64,000 nucleotides of DNA from Dolichospermum sp. LEGE 00240 (GTDB lineage Bacteria; Cyanobacteriota; Cyanobacteriia; Cyanobacteriales; Nostocaceae): assembly GCF_015207875.1 (NCBI RefSeq), contig NZ_JADEVZ010000007.1, positions 1 through 64,000 of the forward strand, in the 5' to 3' direction. The position numbers and the translations under genes are program-made. The notes below the pieces were generated by a model. The model did no database searches, had not been told where the DNA came from, and saw only the letters and a list, made by a program, of their open reading frames with translations. Numbering within the stretch: position 1 is the first letter of the stretch; every line of letters starts with the position of its first letter. Shown here piece by piece: positions 33,667 through 43,634 of the stretch.

Positions 33667-34935
33667 ATGCAATGTATTGTTAATCGCCGTGATCAGTTTT
33701 CAGCAGTTGGTCGGTATTGGTTCCCCGAACTGAGTGAAATCGAGAATTTAGAAAAATTTGGTGCTTACTCGAAATTTCCTGGACACGGACACAACTATGT
33801 CTTGTTCATCTCTATGATTGGGGAATTAGATGAGTATGGTATGGTACTAAACTTGTCCGATGTGAAGCACGTCATCAAGAAGGAAGTTACCAGTCAACTA
33901 GATTTTTCCTATCTCAATGATGTGTGGACAGAATTTCAACAAACTCTCCCCACGACGGAAAATATGGCGCGAGTGATTTGGGAACGGTTAGCACCCCATT
34001 TACCTGTGGTGCGCGTCCAGTTATTTGAACATCCTCAACTTTGGGCAGATTATCAAGGAGAGGGAAAACAAGCTAATTTAACCATCAGGACTCATTTTAG
34101 CGCCGCTCACCGTCTAGCACCTAACCTCAGTGTTGATAAATATGGTAGATGTACTCAGACTCACGGTCATAATTATCATCTAGAGGTGACTGTAGCAGGT
34201 GAAATAGACTCCCGGACTGGCATGATTGTGGATGTGGCTGCTTTAAATAGAGTGGTGGAAGATTATGTGGTGAAAATATTTGATCACTCTTGTGTAAATG
34301 AGGATATTCCTTATTTTGCCGATATTGTCCCCACTACAGAGAATATTTCCCGTTACATTCATGGTCTCTTAGAATCACCCATTGATGAATTAGGGGTGAA
34401 GCTATCCAACGTTAAACTGTTTGAAAGTCATCAGCTTTGGGCAGATTATTCGGGTCAGAGTATGGAGGGGTATTTGAGTATTAGCACTCATTTTAGCTCT
34501 GCTCATAGATTGGCACACCCTGATTTAAGTTTGGCAAAAAACACGGGAATTTATGGTAAATGCGCCCGTGTAAATGGACATGGACATAATTATCAATTGG
34601 AAGTAACGATAAAAGGGGATATTGACTCCTCTACGGGGATGGTGATTGATTTGGGGGCTTTAAATCAGATAATTACAGATTACGTGATTGAGCCATTTGA
34701 TCATACTTTCTTAAATAAAGATGTTGCTTTCTTTAATCAAGTTGTGCCAACTGCGGAAAATATTGCTCTTTATATTAGTAATACTCTGCGATCGCCTATT
34801 CAAGAATTAGGTGCAACTCTTTACAAAGTTAAATTGGTGGAAAGTCCCAATAACGCTTGCGAAATCTATGCGGCTGATTCTGAATCCATATCTGTTAATG
34901 CAGCAGTAAGTCAACCAGTATTGGCAATAGTTTAA
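33667..34935 (+). CDS. Triple-domain 6-pyruvoyl/6-carboxy-tetrahydropterin synthase-like protein
   Basis: Three PTPS/QueD domains lie in tandem (about 1-130, 137-265, 270-400). Domains 2 and 3 keep the metal and catalytic set: His148, Cys162, His167, His169; and His280, Cys299, His305, His307. Each also has FDH and FES/VES segments. Domain 1 keeps GHGHN (His40, His42), but position 15 is Gly where the first zinc His is expected, and Tyr34 replaces the catalytic Cys. It is probably a structural or regulatory copy. PTPS enzymes act in biopterin or queuosine routes. Confidence 0.88.
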   Translation: MQCIVNRRDQFSAVGRYWFPELSEIENLEKFGAYSKFPGHGHNYVLFISMIGELDEYGMVLNLSDVKHVIKKEVTSQLDFSYLNDVWTEFQQTLPTTENMARVIWERLAPHLPVVRVQLFEHPQLWADYQGEGKQANLTIRTHFSAAHRLAPNLSVDKYGRCTQTHGHNYHLEVTVAGEIDSRTGMIVDVAALNRVVEDYVVKIFDHSCVNEDIPYFADIVPTTENISRYIHGLLESPIDELGVKLSNVKLFESHQLWADYSGQSMEGYLSISTHFSSAHRLAHPDLSLAKNTGIYGKCARVNGHGHNYQLEVTIKGDIDSSTGMVIDLGALNQIITDYVIEPFDHTFLNKDVAFFNQVVPTAENIALYISNTLRSPIQELGATLYKVKLVESPNNACEIYAADSESISVNAAVSQPVLAIV

Positions 34936-34943
34936 ACCTATCC

Positions 34944-34976
34944 AGATCCCTGACTTCTCAAAGAAGTCAGGGATCT
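34944..34976. terminator. Perfect hairpin after the PTPS gene
   Basis: AGATCCCTGACTTCT and AGAAGTCAGGGATCT make a 15-base-pair stem with loop CAA, beginning eight bases after the PTPS stop. It shares the GACTTCT/AGAAGTC core with hairpins at 24898 and 55707. It probably terminates both the PTPS gene and the opposing antitoxin remnant. Confidence 0.65.
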
Positions 34977-35253
34977 ATATTGCTAACTCCTCTTTTAATT
35001 CAGCTAATGTTTGAGGAGTTTCTATTGTTGTTTCAGCCCATTCTAAAGACCGAAATAAACGTTGAGCGTTTTCAGGTTATCTTAATAAATAAACACACTC
35101 TAATAAACTAGAAAGTTCATCTTCGGCAATTAACGCCACATTTTTATGATTACGACGTTTAATTACTACAATTTCCCGTTGGTCATACACCTGATCTAAG
35201 ATAGTTGCTAAATTCAACTTTGCTTGCGAGTAGGTGGTTTCTTTGCTTAACAT
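34975..35253 (-). pseudogene. YefM/Phd-type antitoxin with premature stop
   Basis: Read from ATG 35253 the frame gives MLSKETTYSQAKLNLATIL and then VVIKRRNHKNVALIAEDEL, a clear YefM/Phd antitoxin. A TAA at 35077-35079 stops it after 58 codons. Beyond it the same frame continues PENAQRLFRSLEWA to a second stop at 34975. The position is usually Ser (TCA), so a single C-to-A change explains the stop. The DNA-binding part survives. No toxin gene follows. Confidence 0.75.
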
Positions 35254-35270
35254 TCTCTTTTTTCAGAAGT

Positions 35271-35296
35271 TGTACAACTATATTGTACAATGTACT
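35271..35296. promoter_or_regulatory. YefM-type operator with TGTACA motifs
   Basis: Two TTGTACAA palindromes have TGTACA cores at 35271-35276 and 35284-35289, 13 bases centre to centre. A half site TGTACT follows at 35291. They lie 18 bases upstream of the antitoxin start. YefM-family antitoxins are known to bind TGTACA cores in their own promoters, so autoregulation fits. Confidence 0.65.
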
Positions 35297-35388
35297 GCTT
35301 TTGTTGCCAAAATTGCAGTTTATTGATATGGGTATTACAAACCAAAAATCATGGATGCTGCTGTTTTTAAAGTATTAATAATTTTTAA

Positions 35389-35469
35389 CTACAAGGACAA
35401 TAGCTGCATATCAGGCATTTCCAAAAGTTGATTACCCAACTCATCAGGTAACTCGATTTTAACTTGCAT
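35389..35469 (-). pseudogene. Truncated antitoxin-like gene fragment
   Basis: ATG 35469 follows AAGGAG at a good distance and reads MQVKIELPDELGNQLLEMP, then a stop after 26 codons. The start resembles small cyanobacterial antitoxins that precede PIN or RelE toxins. The rest of the gene appears lost. It lies just downstream of another toxin remnant. Confidence 0.5.
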
Positions 35470-35510
35470 AAAATTCTCCTTAGATTTCTCAAAAATTAAC
35501 AACAGTAGAA

Positions 35511-35558
35511 TCAATAATTAAACTCAGACATTACACAGGTATCAATTAGATAGGTCAT
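35511..35558 (-). pseudogene. VapC (PIN) toxin remnant, 15 codons
   Basis: The frame starts with an ATGA overlap on the antitoxin stop and reads MTYLIDTCVMSEFNY followed by TGA. This is the N-terminal strand of a PIN nuclease with its first Asp. The remaining roughly 110 residues are missing. The following bases, in another frame, again read IIDSTVVNF, perhaps a second PIN start joined by recombination. Confidence 0.6.
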
Positions 35559-35785
35559 AGTTCAAAATTTCTGCCTGTGTCTTTATCACGTTCAAACAAT
35601 AAGGCGATATCATCTTCGGCAGATTCTTCATCTATAAAACGTAATCGCTCAAATAAAGGCAGTTCCTTTTTTTGTTGCTGCAAGTAGTTGGATAATATGT
35701 TTATGACTGCTTCCTGTGCATTTTCATAGTGACTGACTGCGATAATTTCATTAATTAATTCATCATCTATTGTGATAATGGTCAT
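35555..35785 (-). CDS. VapB-like antitoxin, toxin partner destroyed
   Basis: This 76-residue protein (MTIITIDDELINEIIAVSHY, then AVINILSNYLQQQ) has a strand-helix-helix start like ribbon-helix-helix antitoxins and an acidic tail for toxin binding. The start ATG 35785 has CGGAG nine bases upstream. Its stop overlaps the start of the PIN remnant, so the pair was once a VapBC operon. The antitoxin is intact. Confidence 0.65.
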   Translation of the reverse strand: MTIITIDDELINEIIAVSHYENAQEAVINILSNYLQQQKKELPLFERLRFIDEESAEDDIALLFERDKDTGRNFEL

Positions 35786-35820
35786 TGTTTTATTCTCCGT
35801 TGTTTTCATAATGCTAATTA

Positions 35821-36795
35821 TCAGTTAAACAAATGCCGACGACCGGCTAAACTGCGTAAATAACGATAAATTAACCAAGCTAAAAGTCCTAAACCAAAAT
35901 TGAATAATAGTTCTTGGACTATAAACCAGAAAATTTTCGGATCAAACCAAAGTTCCCACCGCAAAGGACTAATTTTTCTGGAGAGAATCAATAATCCAAA
36001 TAGAGAATTTCCGCCTAGTGATAGGATTAACAATACTAAACCTCTTTGCCAAGTGCGGGCTGAAGATGTACGTCCAGAAATTAACTCTAAAGGATGTTTT
36101 TTCTGGAGTTTTCGCAGTAGTTGTTCCAACCCCCAAAACATCCATAATAGTACAGGAAATAAACAATAAATGAGTAAATTTGTAGGTCGTGAAAACCTCA
36201 CAGAAATAGATAAAATATTGACTAAAGCATGAAAGAAAACAGAATTTAACCAAGCAATAAGAACTAAATGCCGATGGCGATTTAACCTTTTACTGGCAGA
36301 AATATATATTGCTAAAGCGTATCCCCAAGGAGCAGAAAACATGGCATGGACTGGTGTGCCAATGCTACGGTCGAGAATGGAAGATGTGCCGTGATATAAA
36401 TAAATCCAGGTTTCTTCGGCTGTGAAACCTAAAGCTACGGCTATGGTAAATAAAAAAACTGTAGTCGTTCGCAGATGATACTGACGTTGTAAATAGGAAA
36501 TGGGCAGAATAACTGCTACTAATTTACAACCTTCTTCAATGGGAGCGATCGCTAATATTTGCCGAAAAACGACCCCAGAAAAATGACGCTGAATCTGCTG
36601 CCAGTCTAAAACCCGGTTAGCCACATTTTCCATAGCCCATTCTAAGCCCAGAGCAGCAAAACCAGAGATAGCACCAATAGTGAAGAAAACCCATAAACTG
36701 AACCAAGGTGGGGCGGCAGGAGTTCTGCGGTAGTAAAACCACAAAAACAGCAGGGGGGGAATAACTGCCCACAACACTAAATATAAATTAGCCAC
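35821..36795 (-). CDS. PrsW-family intramembrane metalloprotease
   Basis: This 324-residue polytopic membrane protein carries the PrsW/CAAX-protease-like motifs: EEGCK at 87-91, GFTAEE at 123-128, PVHAMFSAPWG around His150 and FFHALVN near 190. In Bacillus PrsW cleaves an anti-sigma factor; the target here is unknown. It overlaps the upstream methyltransferase gene by 8 bases, so the two are co-translated. Confidence 0.88.
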   Translation of the reverse strand: MANLYLVLWAVIPPLLFLWFYYRRTPAAPPWFSLWVFFTIGAISGFAALGLEWAMENVANRVLDWQQIQRHFSGVVFRQILAIAPIEEGCKLVAVILPISYLQRQYHLRTTTVFLFTIAVALGFTAEETWIYLYHGTSSILDRSIGTPVHAMFSAPWGYALAIYISASKRLNRHRHLVLIAWLNSVFFHALVNILSISVRFSRPTNLLIYCLFPVLLWMFWGLEQLLRKLQKKHPLELISGRTSSARTWQRGLVLLILSLGGNSLFGLLILSRKISPLRWELWFDPKIFWFIVQELLFNFGLGLLAWLIYRYLRSLAGRRHLFN

Positions 36796-37708
36796 TCACC
36801 TGAGCAATGATAGTACGGTGACGCGGACTATTGCTAGTAATAGTAGGAAGTTGGAAACCTGCCCCAGTTAAGGCTTGTTCAATATCCAAACTGAAATATT
36901 CATCTAAATAAGGTTCGGTACTTTTAAGCAACGTCAAAATATAAGTTGGCATTTTTTTGTAAATTTCCGATTTGGGATTCATGTCCATAATTGCTAGGTG
37001 TCCACCGGGACGTAAAATACGTCTAGCTTCAGCAAAAATCTGGTGAGTTGCTGATTGAGGTAATTCATGACACATCAAAAAAATCGAAGCTAAATCAAAG
37101 GAAGCATCTGCTATGCCTGTAGATTCTGCTTGACTATGTACCCAGTTAATTTGGGTTTGACGTTCTTGGCTACGATAGTTAGCTACAGCTAGGAAGTAAG
37201 GAGATAAGTCTAAACCGGTAATTTTAGCATGGGGATAAACTGCCTGGAGGGCAAAGGTACTCATCCCCACGCTACATCCTAAGTCTATAATATCTTTTGG
37301 CTGCTCAGAAATAGAATTTTTGAGGATATCGTGAAAGCTTTGGCGAAGTTTTGCGTCACCTTGATTTTCCGGTTGCTGCCAAATCCTAGAGTGGACAGCA
37401 TGAGCCGCAGATTCTACTTCAAAAGCTGCTTGCCAACTGAGATTTCCGGTTTCATAGGCGTGGAATGAGGTGACGTAGTAATCTGGGTAGTTTAGCTGGG
37501 GATTTTGGACTTGCGCTAAATCGCTTCCCCAATCACGGGTTTGCAGTTTCTCTACTTCCTTTGTCCAAAATACACCAATTTTTTCAGCCCGTTTAATCAT
37601 CATTTGTCTAGCTCGGTGTTTAGCAAAATTAGCTACGGGTTTAATGGCCAAGATGCTATTAACAAAATGGGACGCTAAATCAGGTTCGGTCTTGATGGTA
37701 GTAGTCAT
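36788..37708 (-). CDS. Class I SAM-dependent methyltransferase
   Basis: This 306-residue protein has a Rossmann methyltransferase core in its C-terminal two thirds: motif I IIDLGCSVGMST, an acidic end of strand 2 (ITGLDLSPYF), then ASIFLMCHELP and RPGGHLAIMDMNP. The first 110 residues are helical. The substrate is unknown. It overlaps the PrsW gene, suggesting related membrane or lipid roles, but this is inference. Confidence 0.85.
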   Translation of the reverse strand: MTTTIKTEPDLASHFVNSILAIKPVANFAKHRARQMMIKRAEKIGVFWTKEVEKLQTRDWGSDLAQVQNPQLNYPDYYVTSFHAYETGNLSWQAAFEVESAAHAVHSRIWQQPENQGDAKLRQSFHDILKNSISEQPKDIIDLGCSVGMSTFALQAVYPHAKITGLDLSPYFLAVANYRSQERQTQINWVHSQAESTGIADASFDLASIFLMCHELPQSATHQIFAEARRILRPGGHLAIMDMNPKSEIYKKMPTYILTLLKSTEPYLDEYFSLDIEQALTGAGFQLPTITSNSPRHRTIIAQVSG

Positions 37709-37976
37709 AAATCAATTTTCTCTGGAACACTCTTTTTAACTTATGACATATTGGCTGGATTTGAGTCTATATCTGGTTAAATTTGCTATCTGTCATCCCC
37801 CTTTTAAGTTTATTAGAGGTAAAATGCCCCGTTTTGGTACTACCCTCTTCAAAAACCTTGCACCTATTTTCCTTGTCGGATTTGGAAAATTGAGGATATC
37901 CGGATAGTTGAAACTGTCACCTGTCCCCTGTCCCCTGTCACCTACCCTCACAGACAACTTATTCAGCAAACCCTAC

Positions 37977-38660
37977 TTAGAGTTTGCTGGCTAAAGCCGC
38001 GAGTCGTGTATAGTTAATCAGATTAATGGTGTTGTTAGCAGTATCAATTTTAATCCATTCTTTTTCAGAGAGTTTTTCCATGATTTTGGTTGTTTCTTCC
38101 AGGGTGATTTCTGTCACTTCTGCCAAATCTTTCAGGGGAATGTTAAAAATTTTCTGGCCTTGTTCTGATGCTTGACTATAACTATCGGTTAAACTTACTA
38201 AGACATGGGCAAGTTTAACCGCAGGTGGTGACAAACGCATTTGTAACCGCAGATTAATTTGACGAATTCTGCCTACCATCAGTTGCAGCATTCTATGATG
38301 TAAATGTGAGTCTTTAAACAGGATTTGAATAAAACTCTCCCTAGAAACACTTAGTAGTTTTACTTTGGAAAGGGAAACAACGTCCGTTGATCTTGGAAAT
38401 TCATCTAAAACAGCCATTTCTCCAAAGAAATCACCTGGTCCTAAAATTGCTATGGTGACGGATTCTTCCACCTTGGTGCGGCGAACTTTTACCCAACCGG
38501 AAACAATAAAGTAAACTGCATTACCCCAGGCATCTTCCATTAAAACAGCCCGTCCTGATGGGTAATCATGTTCGGTTGCTATATTCAGCACCCATTCTCT
38601 GGTTTCTGGGCTGGATGTACTAAAGAGTGGAAAAGTATCAATAATAATATCTTTTTTCAT
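37977..38660 (-). CDS. Crp/Fnr-family transcription regulator
   Basis: This 227-residue protein has an N-terminal cyclic-nucleotide-binding-type beta roll (ILGPGDFFGEMAVLDEFPRSTDV, residues about 75-100). A dimerisation helix and a C-terminal winged helix (LKDLAEVTEITLEETTKIME) follow. The PRSTDV segment replaces the PRTATV of cAMP-binding CRPs, so the ligand is uncertain. It is distinct from NtcA in length and motifs. STRR heptamers (CCTGTCC) lie just past its 3' end at 37915-37942. Confidence 0.88.
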   Translation of the reverse strand: MKKDIIIDTFPLFSTSSPETREWVLNIATEHDYPSGRAVLMEDAWGNAVYFIVSGWVKVRRTKVEESVTIAILGPGDFFGEMAVLDEFPRSTDVVSLSKVKLLSVSRESFIQILFKDSHLHHRMLQLMVGRIRQINLRLQMRLSPPAVKLAHVLVSLTDSYSQASEQGQKIFNIPLKDLAEVTEITLEETTKIMEKLSEKEWIKIDTANNTINLINYTRLAALASKL

Positions 38661-38751
38661 TATATCTAAGGAAGGATGGTAAGTAGGGAATAGGTAAGGG
38701 GCAGGGGCTTTCTAGGAGGGGTAGGGGCGAAACTCTGTCTACAACAGGTTT

Positions 38752-39924
<1,173 letters not shown>

Positions 39925-40431
39925 AGCGATATTCCGCTCCTCGAAATTAGATTTAGCGATTTAGTAGCAGGTAATAACTCCTATTTGATTCGTTCAATAG
40001 ACCCCAATACCGAATTAAGATGAAACTACATTGAATAAGATTTCAAAAATAATTAACCGTAGATAGAGACGGATGAATTAATGAATTTTATTTCAAGATT
40101 CAGCCGTTATGAAACTATGAAGATCATCCGACAGGTTACGTAGTTAGGAGGTACAAAATCTAAATTTAAACCTAGACACAAAGCCATTTTTACTCCTGAC
40201 TCGGTGACTCCTAACTCCTGAATTCTGCTGTAATATCGCTAGTTAGGGAAAGAGGGAATAGGAAGTCACTTGATTTTGGATTGACGTTAGCGAAGCGTAC
40301 GCAGCGCAGCGAGTATGTTTTCGTCCTCAACTATGGGGACTTATACCAAACTTTTTTCATCTAAAATCTAAACTCTAAAATTCCCAGTCACTACCCATTA
40401 CCCATTACCCATTACCAGCCGAAAATACCAA
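39925..40431. other. Gene-free region between hetZ-like and ccmK4
   Basis: About 500 bases lie here without a gene. It contains a worn GATAGAGACGGATGAATTAA repeat at about 40065, STRR-like actcctgactcggtgactcc at about 40193, a G+C-rich stretch GCGAAGCGTACGCAGCGCAG near 40290-40310 and the heptamer ACCCATT in tandem at 40392-40416. It must hold the promoter of the HetZ-like gene. Confidence 0.6.
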
Positions 40432-40779
40432 TTAGCCTCTAGACGCACCAATAATGGGATTTTCCACAGAATCTCGATATTGTTGAACGTCTGCTGTATA
40501 AGCAATTGGCAATACAGCTTCTACGTTTTCGTGGGGACGGGGAATAATTACCCAAGATTCGAGAGTACCACCATAAACTTTTTCTACAGCATCCACACCG
40601 GCTGCCATAGCGGCTTTGACTTCAGAAACGTCACCACGAATATTGACGGTAAAGCGAGCGCTACCAACTCTGATATAACCAACGAGGGTAACTCGACCGG
40701 CTTTTACCATTGCGTCTGCTGCTGCGAGAACGGCGGGAAAACCCTTGGTTTCTAATGATCCAACAGCTTGTAGTGACAT
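40432..40779 (-). CDS. ccmK4: Carboxysome shell protein CcmK4
   Basis: This 115-residue single BMC-domain protein forms hexamers that tile beta-carboxysome facets. It closely follows the CcmK4 pattern: [38 protein letters not shown] and [17 protein letters not shown]. The C-terminal tail is longer than in CcmK1/K2. It lies 90 bases downstream of ccmK3 on the same strand, the usual satellite ccmK3-ccmK4 locus apart from the main ccm operon. Confidence 0.93.
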   Translation of the reverse strand: MSLQAVGSLETKGFPAVLAAADAMVKAGRVTLVGYIRVGSARFTVNIRGDVSEVKAAMAAGVDAVEKVYGGTLESWVIIPRPHENVEAVLPIAYTADVQQYRDSVENPIIGASRG

Positions 40780-40869
40780 TTTTAATCTCCTGTTATGAAT
40801 ATAAAAAGTTATAGGTTGCTACAAATTATGTTTATGAAGCTGGGCTTCAATTTTTGATAGCGAACTTAC

Positions 40870-41181
40870 TTAGAAAATACGGAAAGGTTCAGATTTGGAC
40901 GTGAAGTGGATCGGTAAAACTGTTTCTACATTTTCCGGGGGATTGGGAATAATGTAGTGGGTAATAACCTGACCACCATAGGCTGCTTCACCAGCCACAA
41001 TACCAGCCGCTACGGCTGTTTTTACTTCGGCTACCTGTCCTCTGACAGCAACAATCATACGGCCACTTTCGGCTATACCGTAGTATACCAAAGTGACAGC
41101 AGCGGCTTTAACCATAGCATCTGCTGATGCTAAGACTGCGGGAAAGCCTAATGTTTCAATTGCGCCAACTGCCATTGGCAT
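40870..41181 (-). CDS. ccmK3: Carboxysome shell protein CcmK3
   Basis: This 103-residue BMC-domain protein has CcmK3 hallmarks: VGAIETLGFPAVLASADAM, TLVYYGIAESGRMIVAVRG and HYIIPNPPENVETVLPI. CcmK3 does not form hexamers alone and is known to assemble with CcmK4 into mixed hexamers. The adjacent ccmK4 fits that. It diverges from a hydrolase gene. Confidence 0.92.
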   Translation of the reverse strand: MPMAVGAIETLGFPAVLASADAMVKAAAVTLVYYGIAESGRMIVAVRGQVAEVKTAVAAGIVAGEAAYGGQVITHYIIPNPPENVETVLPIHFTSKSEPFRIF

Positions 41182-41322
41182 GGCTTGAATCTCCTACTTT
41201 TGGATAACCGATTCTTATTTTACGGGGATTGTGTACCTATTTTTATTTTTGCGGAAATTTTCTTTTTTAATTTATCACTGGGTATTGGTCATGATGGTAC
41301 GCATGGATGTACACTGGAATTT

Positions 41323-42210
41323 ATGTTTCCAAGTTTTCTTCCTGCTGCCGTTGGTCAACTCACAGAACCAACATCCATCGCTTTGGCTCGAAATATCCAA
41401 AGTCAGGCGATTCTTGCTCATACCGCCAATGAACCCATTAATACCACTTATATCCAACAAGGTCACGGTGGTACACCGATTTTATTAATTCATGGTTTTG
41501 ATAGTTCGGTGTTAGAATATCGCCGACTTTTGCCGTTATTGGCGGAAAAAAACCCAGTTTGGGCTGTGGATTTATTGGGATTTGGCTTTACAGATAGATT
41601 ACCGGGGATTGCTTACAGTTCTGAAGCCATTAAAACCCATCTCCACTCGTTTTGGCAAACCCTGATTAACCAACCTGTGATTTTGGTGGGTGCATCAATG
41701 GGTGGTGCTGCGGCTATAGATTTTACCCTCACCTATCCAGAAGCAGTAACACAACTGGTATTAATAGATAGTGCGGGATTAAAAGGTAATTCCCCATTAA
41801 GTAAATATATATTTCCTCCTTTGGACTATTGGGCAACGGAATTTTTGCGGAATCCCAAAGTGCGTAAAAGCATTTGTCGAACTGCGTACAAAAACCCTGA
41901 TCTCATCTCTGAGGATGCTTTGTGTTGTGGAGAATTACACTTACAAATGCCTAATTGGACTCAAGCCTTAATTGCTTTTACCAAAAGTGGCGGTTATAGC
42001 GCTTTTAAATTTCCCCAACTTGCCCAAATTGAGCAACCAACTTTAATTTTATGGGGCGATAGTGATAAGATTTTAGGAACTGGGGATGCTCCCAAGTTTG
42101 CCAAAGCTATTCCCAAAAGTAAGCTAATTTGGATTAAAGATTGTGGACATATTCCTCACTTAGAACAAGCGCAAATTGTCGCTCAAAATATATTGGAATT
42201 TGTGAATTAA
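41323..42210 (+). CDS. Alpha/beta hydrolase
   Basis: This 295-residue alpha/beta hydrolase begins at MFPSFLPAAVGQLTEP; an upstream frame to 41185 is possible but overlaps the promoter gap. The oxyanion segment LIHGFDSS, nucleophile GASMGG (Ser in VLVGASMGGAAA-type context), acid near LILWGDSDKIL and His in CGHIPHLEQ complete the triad. The fold resembles haloalkane dehalogenase/esterase enzymes. Substrate unknown. It is followed 45 bases later by a YeeE gene. Confidence 0.88.
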   Translation: MFPSFLPAAVGQLTEPTSIALARNIQSQAILAHTANEPINTTYIQQGHGGTPILLIHGFDSSVLEYRRLLPLLAEKNPVWAVDLLGFGFTDRLPGIAYSSEAIKTHLHSFWQTLINQPVILVGASMGGAAAIDFTLTYPEAVTQLVLIDSAGLKGNSPLSKYIFPPLDYWATEFLRNPKVRKSICRTAYKNPDLISEDALCCGELHLQMPNWTQALIAFTKSGGYSAFKFPQLAQIEQPTLILWGDSDKILGTGDAPKFAKAIPKSKLIWIKDCGHIPHLEQAQIVAQNILEFVN

Positions 42211-42255
42211 TTTCATAATTCATAGGTTTTATCAGAGGATAAATAGTGAATTATT

Positions 42256-42675
42256 ATGGCTGAATTTAACTGGATTAACGGTCTAATTGGGGGTATCCTC
42301 ATTGGTATCAGTGCCACTATTCTTTTAGCATTTAATGGTCGGATAGCTGGAATTAGTGGTATGGTTAATGGTGCTATCAGTTTTAACAAAAACGATGCTT
42401 GGCGGTGGTTGTTTCTGTTAGGAATGTTAGCTGGTGGTGCTATTTATGAATTTGTCTTGTCAACCCAACCGACTCCTACTTCAAAGTTTGCACCCTTAAC
42501 AATGATTATTGGTGGCTTTATCGTTGGTTTGGGGACGAGAATGGGAAGCGGTTGTACCAGTGGACATGGAGTGTGTGGTTTAGGTCGTCTGTCAGTGCGA
42601 TCGCTTGTAGCTGTCTTGACTTTTCTTTCCAGTGCTTTTGTAACTGTATTTATTGTCCGTCATTTGTTAAATTAA
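42256..42675 (+). CDS. YeeE/YedE family sulfur transporter, first half
   Basis: This 139-residue membrane protein has four hydrophobic helices and the conserved Cys-containing GSGCTSGHGVCGLGRLS motif of YeeE/YedE proteins, which carry thiosulfate or related sulfur anions. With the next gene it forms the split two-gene version (PmpA/PmpB-like). A MITE lies between the two genes. Confidence 0.88.
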   Translation: MAEFNWINGLIGGILIGISATILLAFNGRIAGISGMVNGAISFNKNDAWRWLFLLGMLAGGAIYEFVLSTQPTPTSKFAPLTMIIGGFIVGLGTRMGSGCTSGHGVCGLGRLSVRSLVAVLTFLSSAFVTVFIVRHLLN

Positions 42676-42709
42676 GTTGGTTAAAAATAGCTGATTTATT
42701 AGTCATTAA

Positions 42710-42858
42710 GTAAGCATTCAGCTATCAGTGGTCAGCAGTCAGCTAAAACCAGATTTTAGGGGTTTTGAAGTGGGGAGACTGATATCAGTAATTAATATTC
42801 AGAATGCTGATCAATTCAATTCTTGCTGATAGCTGTTCGCTTACGGCTGAATGCTTAC
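42710..42858. mobile_element. 149-bp MITE, copy A, with 8-bp target duplication
   Basis: The element starts GTAAGCATTCAGCTATCAG and ends CGGCTGAATGCTTAC, forming terminal inverted repeats. It is flanked by perfect direct repeats GTCATTAA (42702-42709 and 42859-42866). It encodes nothing and must be moved by a transposase elsewhere. An inverted copy is at 43827-43969. Confidence 0.88.
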
Positions 42859-42890
42859 GTCATTAATTTTACCCCAGGAGTAAAGTAACC

Positions 42891-43319
42891 ATGAATACTA
42901 AACAATATTTGACAATTTTTATTTCAGGGTTATTATTCGGGTTGGGTTTAGGGTTTTCTCAGATGATAGATCGAGAACGAGTTATTGGTTTTTTAGATTT
43001 AGCTGGAGTTTGGGACCCGACACTGTTGTTCGTTTTGGGCGGTGCTGTTACTGTAACTTTAATCTCCTTTCGCTTTGTATTAAAACTTCCTCATCCGTTA
43101 TTAGACGATAAATTTTATTTACCTACTCAGAAAAATATTGATTCATCTTTAGTTGTAGGGGCAGCAATTTTTGGTATTGGTTGGGGGATTTCTGGCTATT
43201 GTCCGGGACCAGGAATTACTGCTTTAGTATTAGGCATTTTCAATCCTGTATTGTTTTTAATTGGTTTAATTATCGGTTCTTTAACTTATAAGTTTTATAG
43301 AGATTTTAATAGTCAATAG
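42891..43319 (+). CDS. YeeE/YedE family sulfur transporter, second half
   Basis: This 142-residue membrane protein (DUF6691-like half of YeeE) has four helices and the Cys motif GISGYCPGPGITAL. It pairs with the gene at 42256 to make a complete transporter. The start ATG follows AGGAGTAAAG. The MITE inserted upstream may have separated the operon or supplied promoter signals. Confidence 0.87.
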   Translation: MNTKQYLTIFISGLLFGLGLGFSQMIDRERVIGFLDLAGVWDPTLLFVLGGAVTVTLISFRFVLKLPHPLLDDKFYLPTQKNIDSSLVVGAAIFGIGWGISGYCPGPGITALVLGIFNPVLFLIGLIIGSLTYKFYRDFNSQ

Positions 43320-43409
43320 TCAAATGTTAATAATTAACCAATTAATATATAAATTGAGGAAAAATTTTCAACAAATCTTGCAATATATAACATTTAGGAA
43401 AATAAACTC

Positions 43410-43634
43410 ATGAATTTATCACCAAATACAGAAAACGCACAACCTGTTACTGAACCAATTCAGATTGCTTATTTTATTGATATTCTTTGTATTTGGGCAT
43501 ATATTGCTCAAATTCGGATTGATGAATTGAAATCTACCTTTAAAAACCAAATAGTGATTAATTATCACTTTGTTTCCGTATTTAGAGATGCCCGTCACAA
43601 ACTAGAAAACGGGCTATCGGGTTATGGAATCTAA
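43410..43634 (+). pseudogene. Truncated DsbA/FrnE-type oxidoreductase
   Basis: The 74-codon frame contains IQIAYFIDILCIWAYIAQI, matching the first strand and active-site region of DsbA-family (FrnE/HCCA isomerase) proteins. Those are about 200-240 residues. The frame stops soon after NYHFVSVFRDARH. Sequence up to about 43790 has only scraps of coding. It looks like a decayed gene, perhaps once linked to the sulfur transporter. Confidence 0.6.

Noticed and set aside
41185-41322. 46-residue N-terminal extension of the alpha/beta hydrolase
   Set aside because: It begins four bases from the divergent ccmK3 start, within promoter DNA, and the hydrolase family begins at MFPSFLP.
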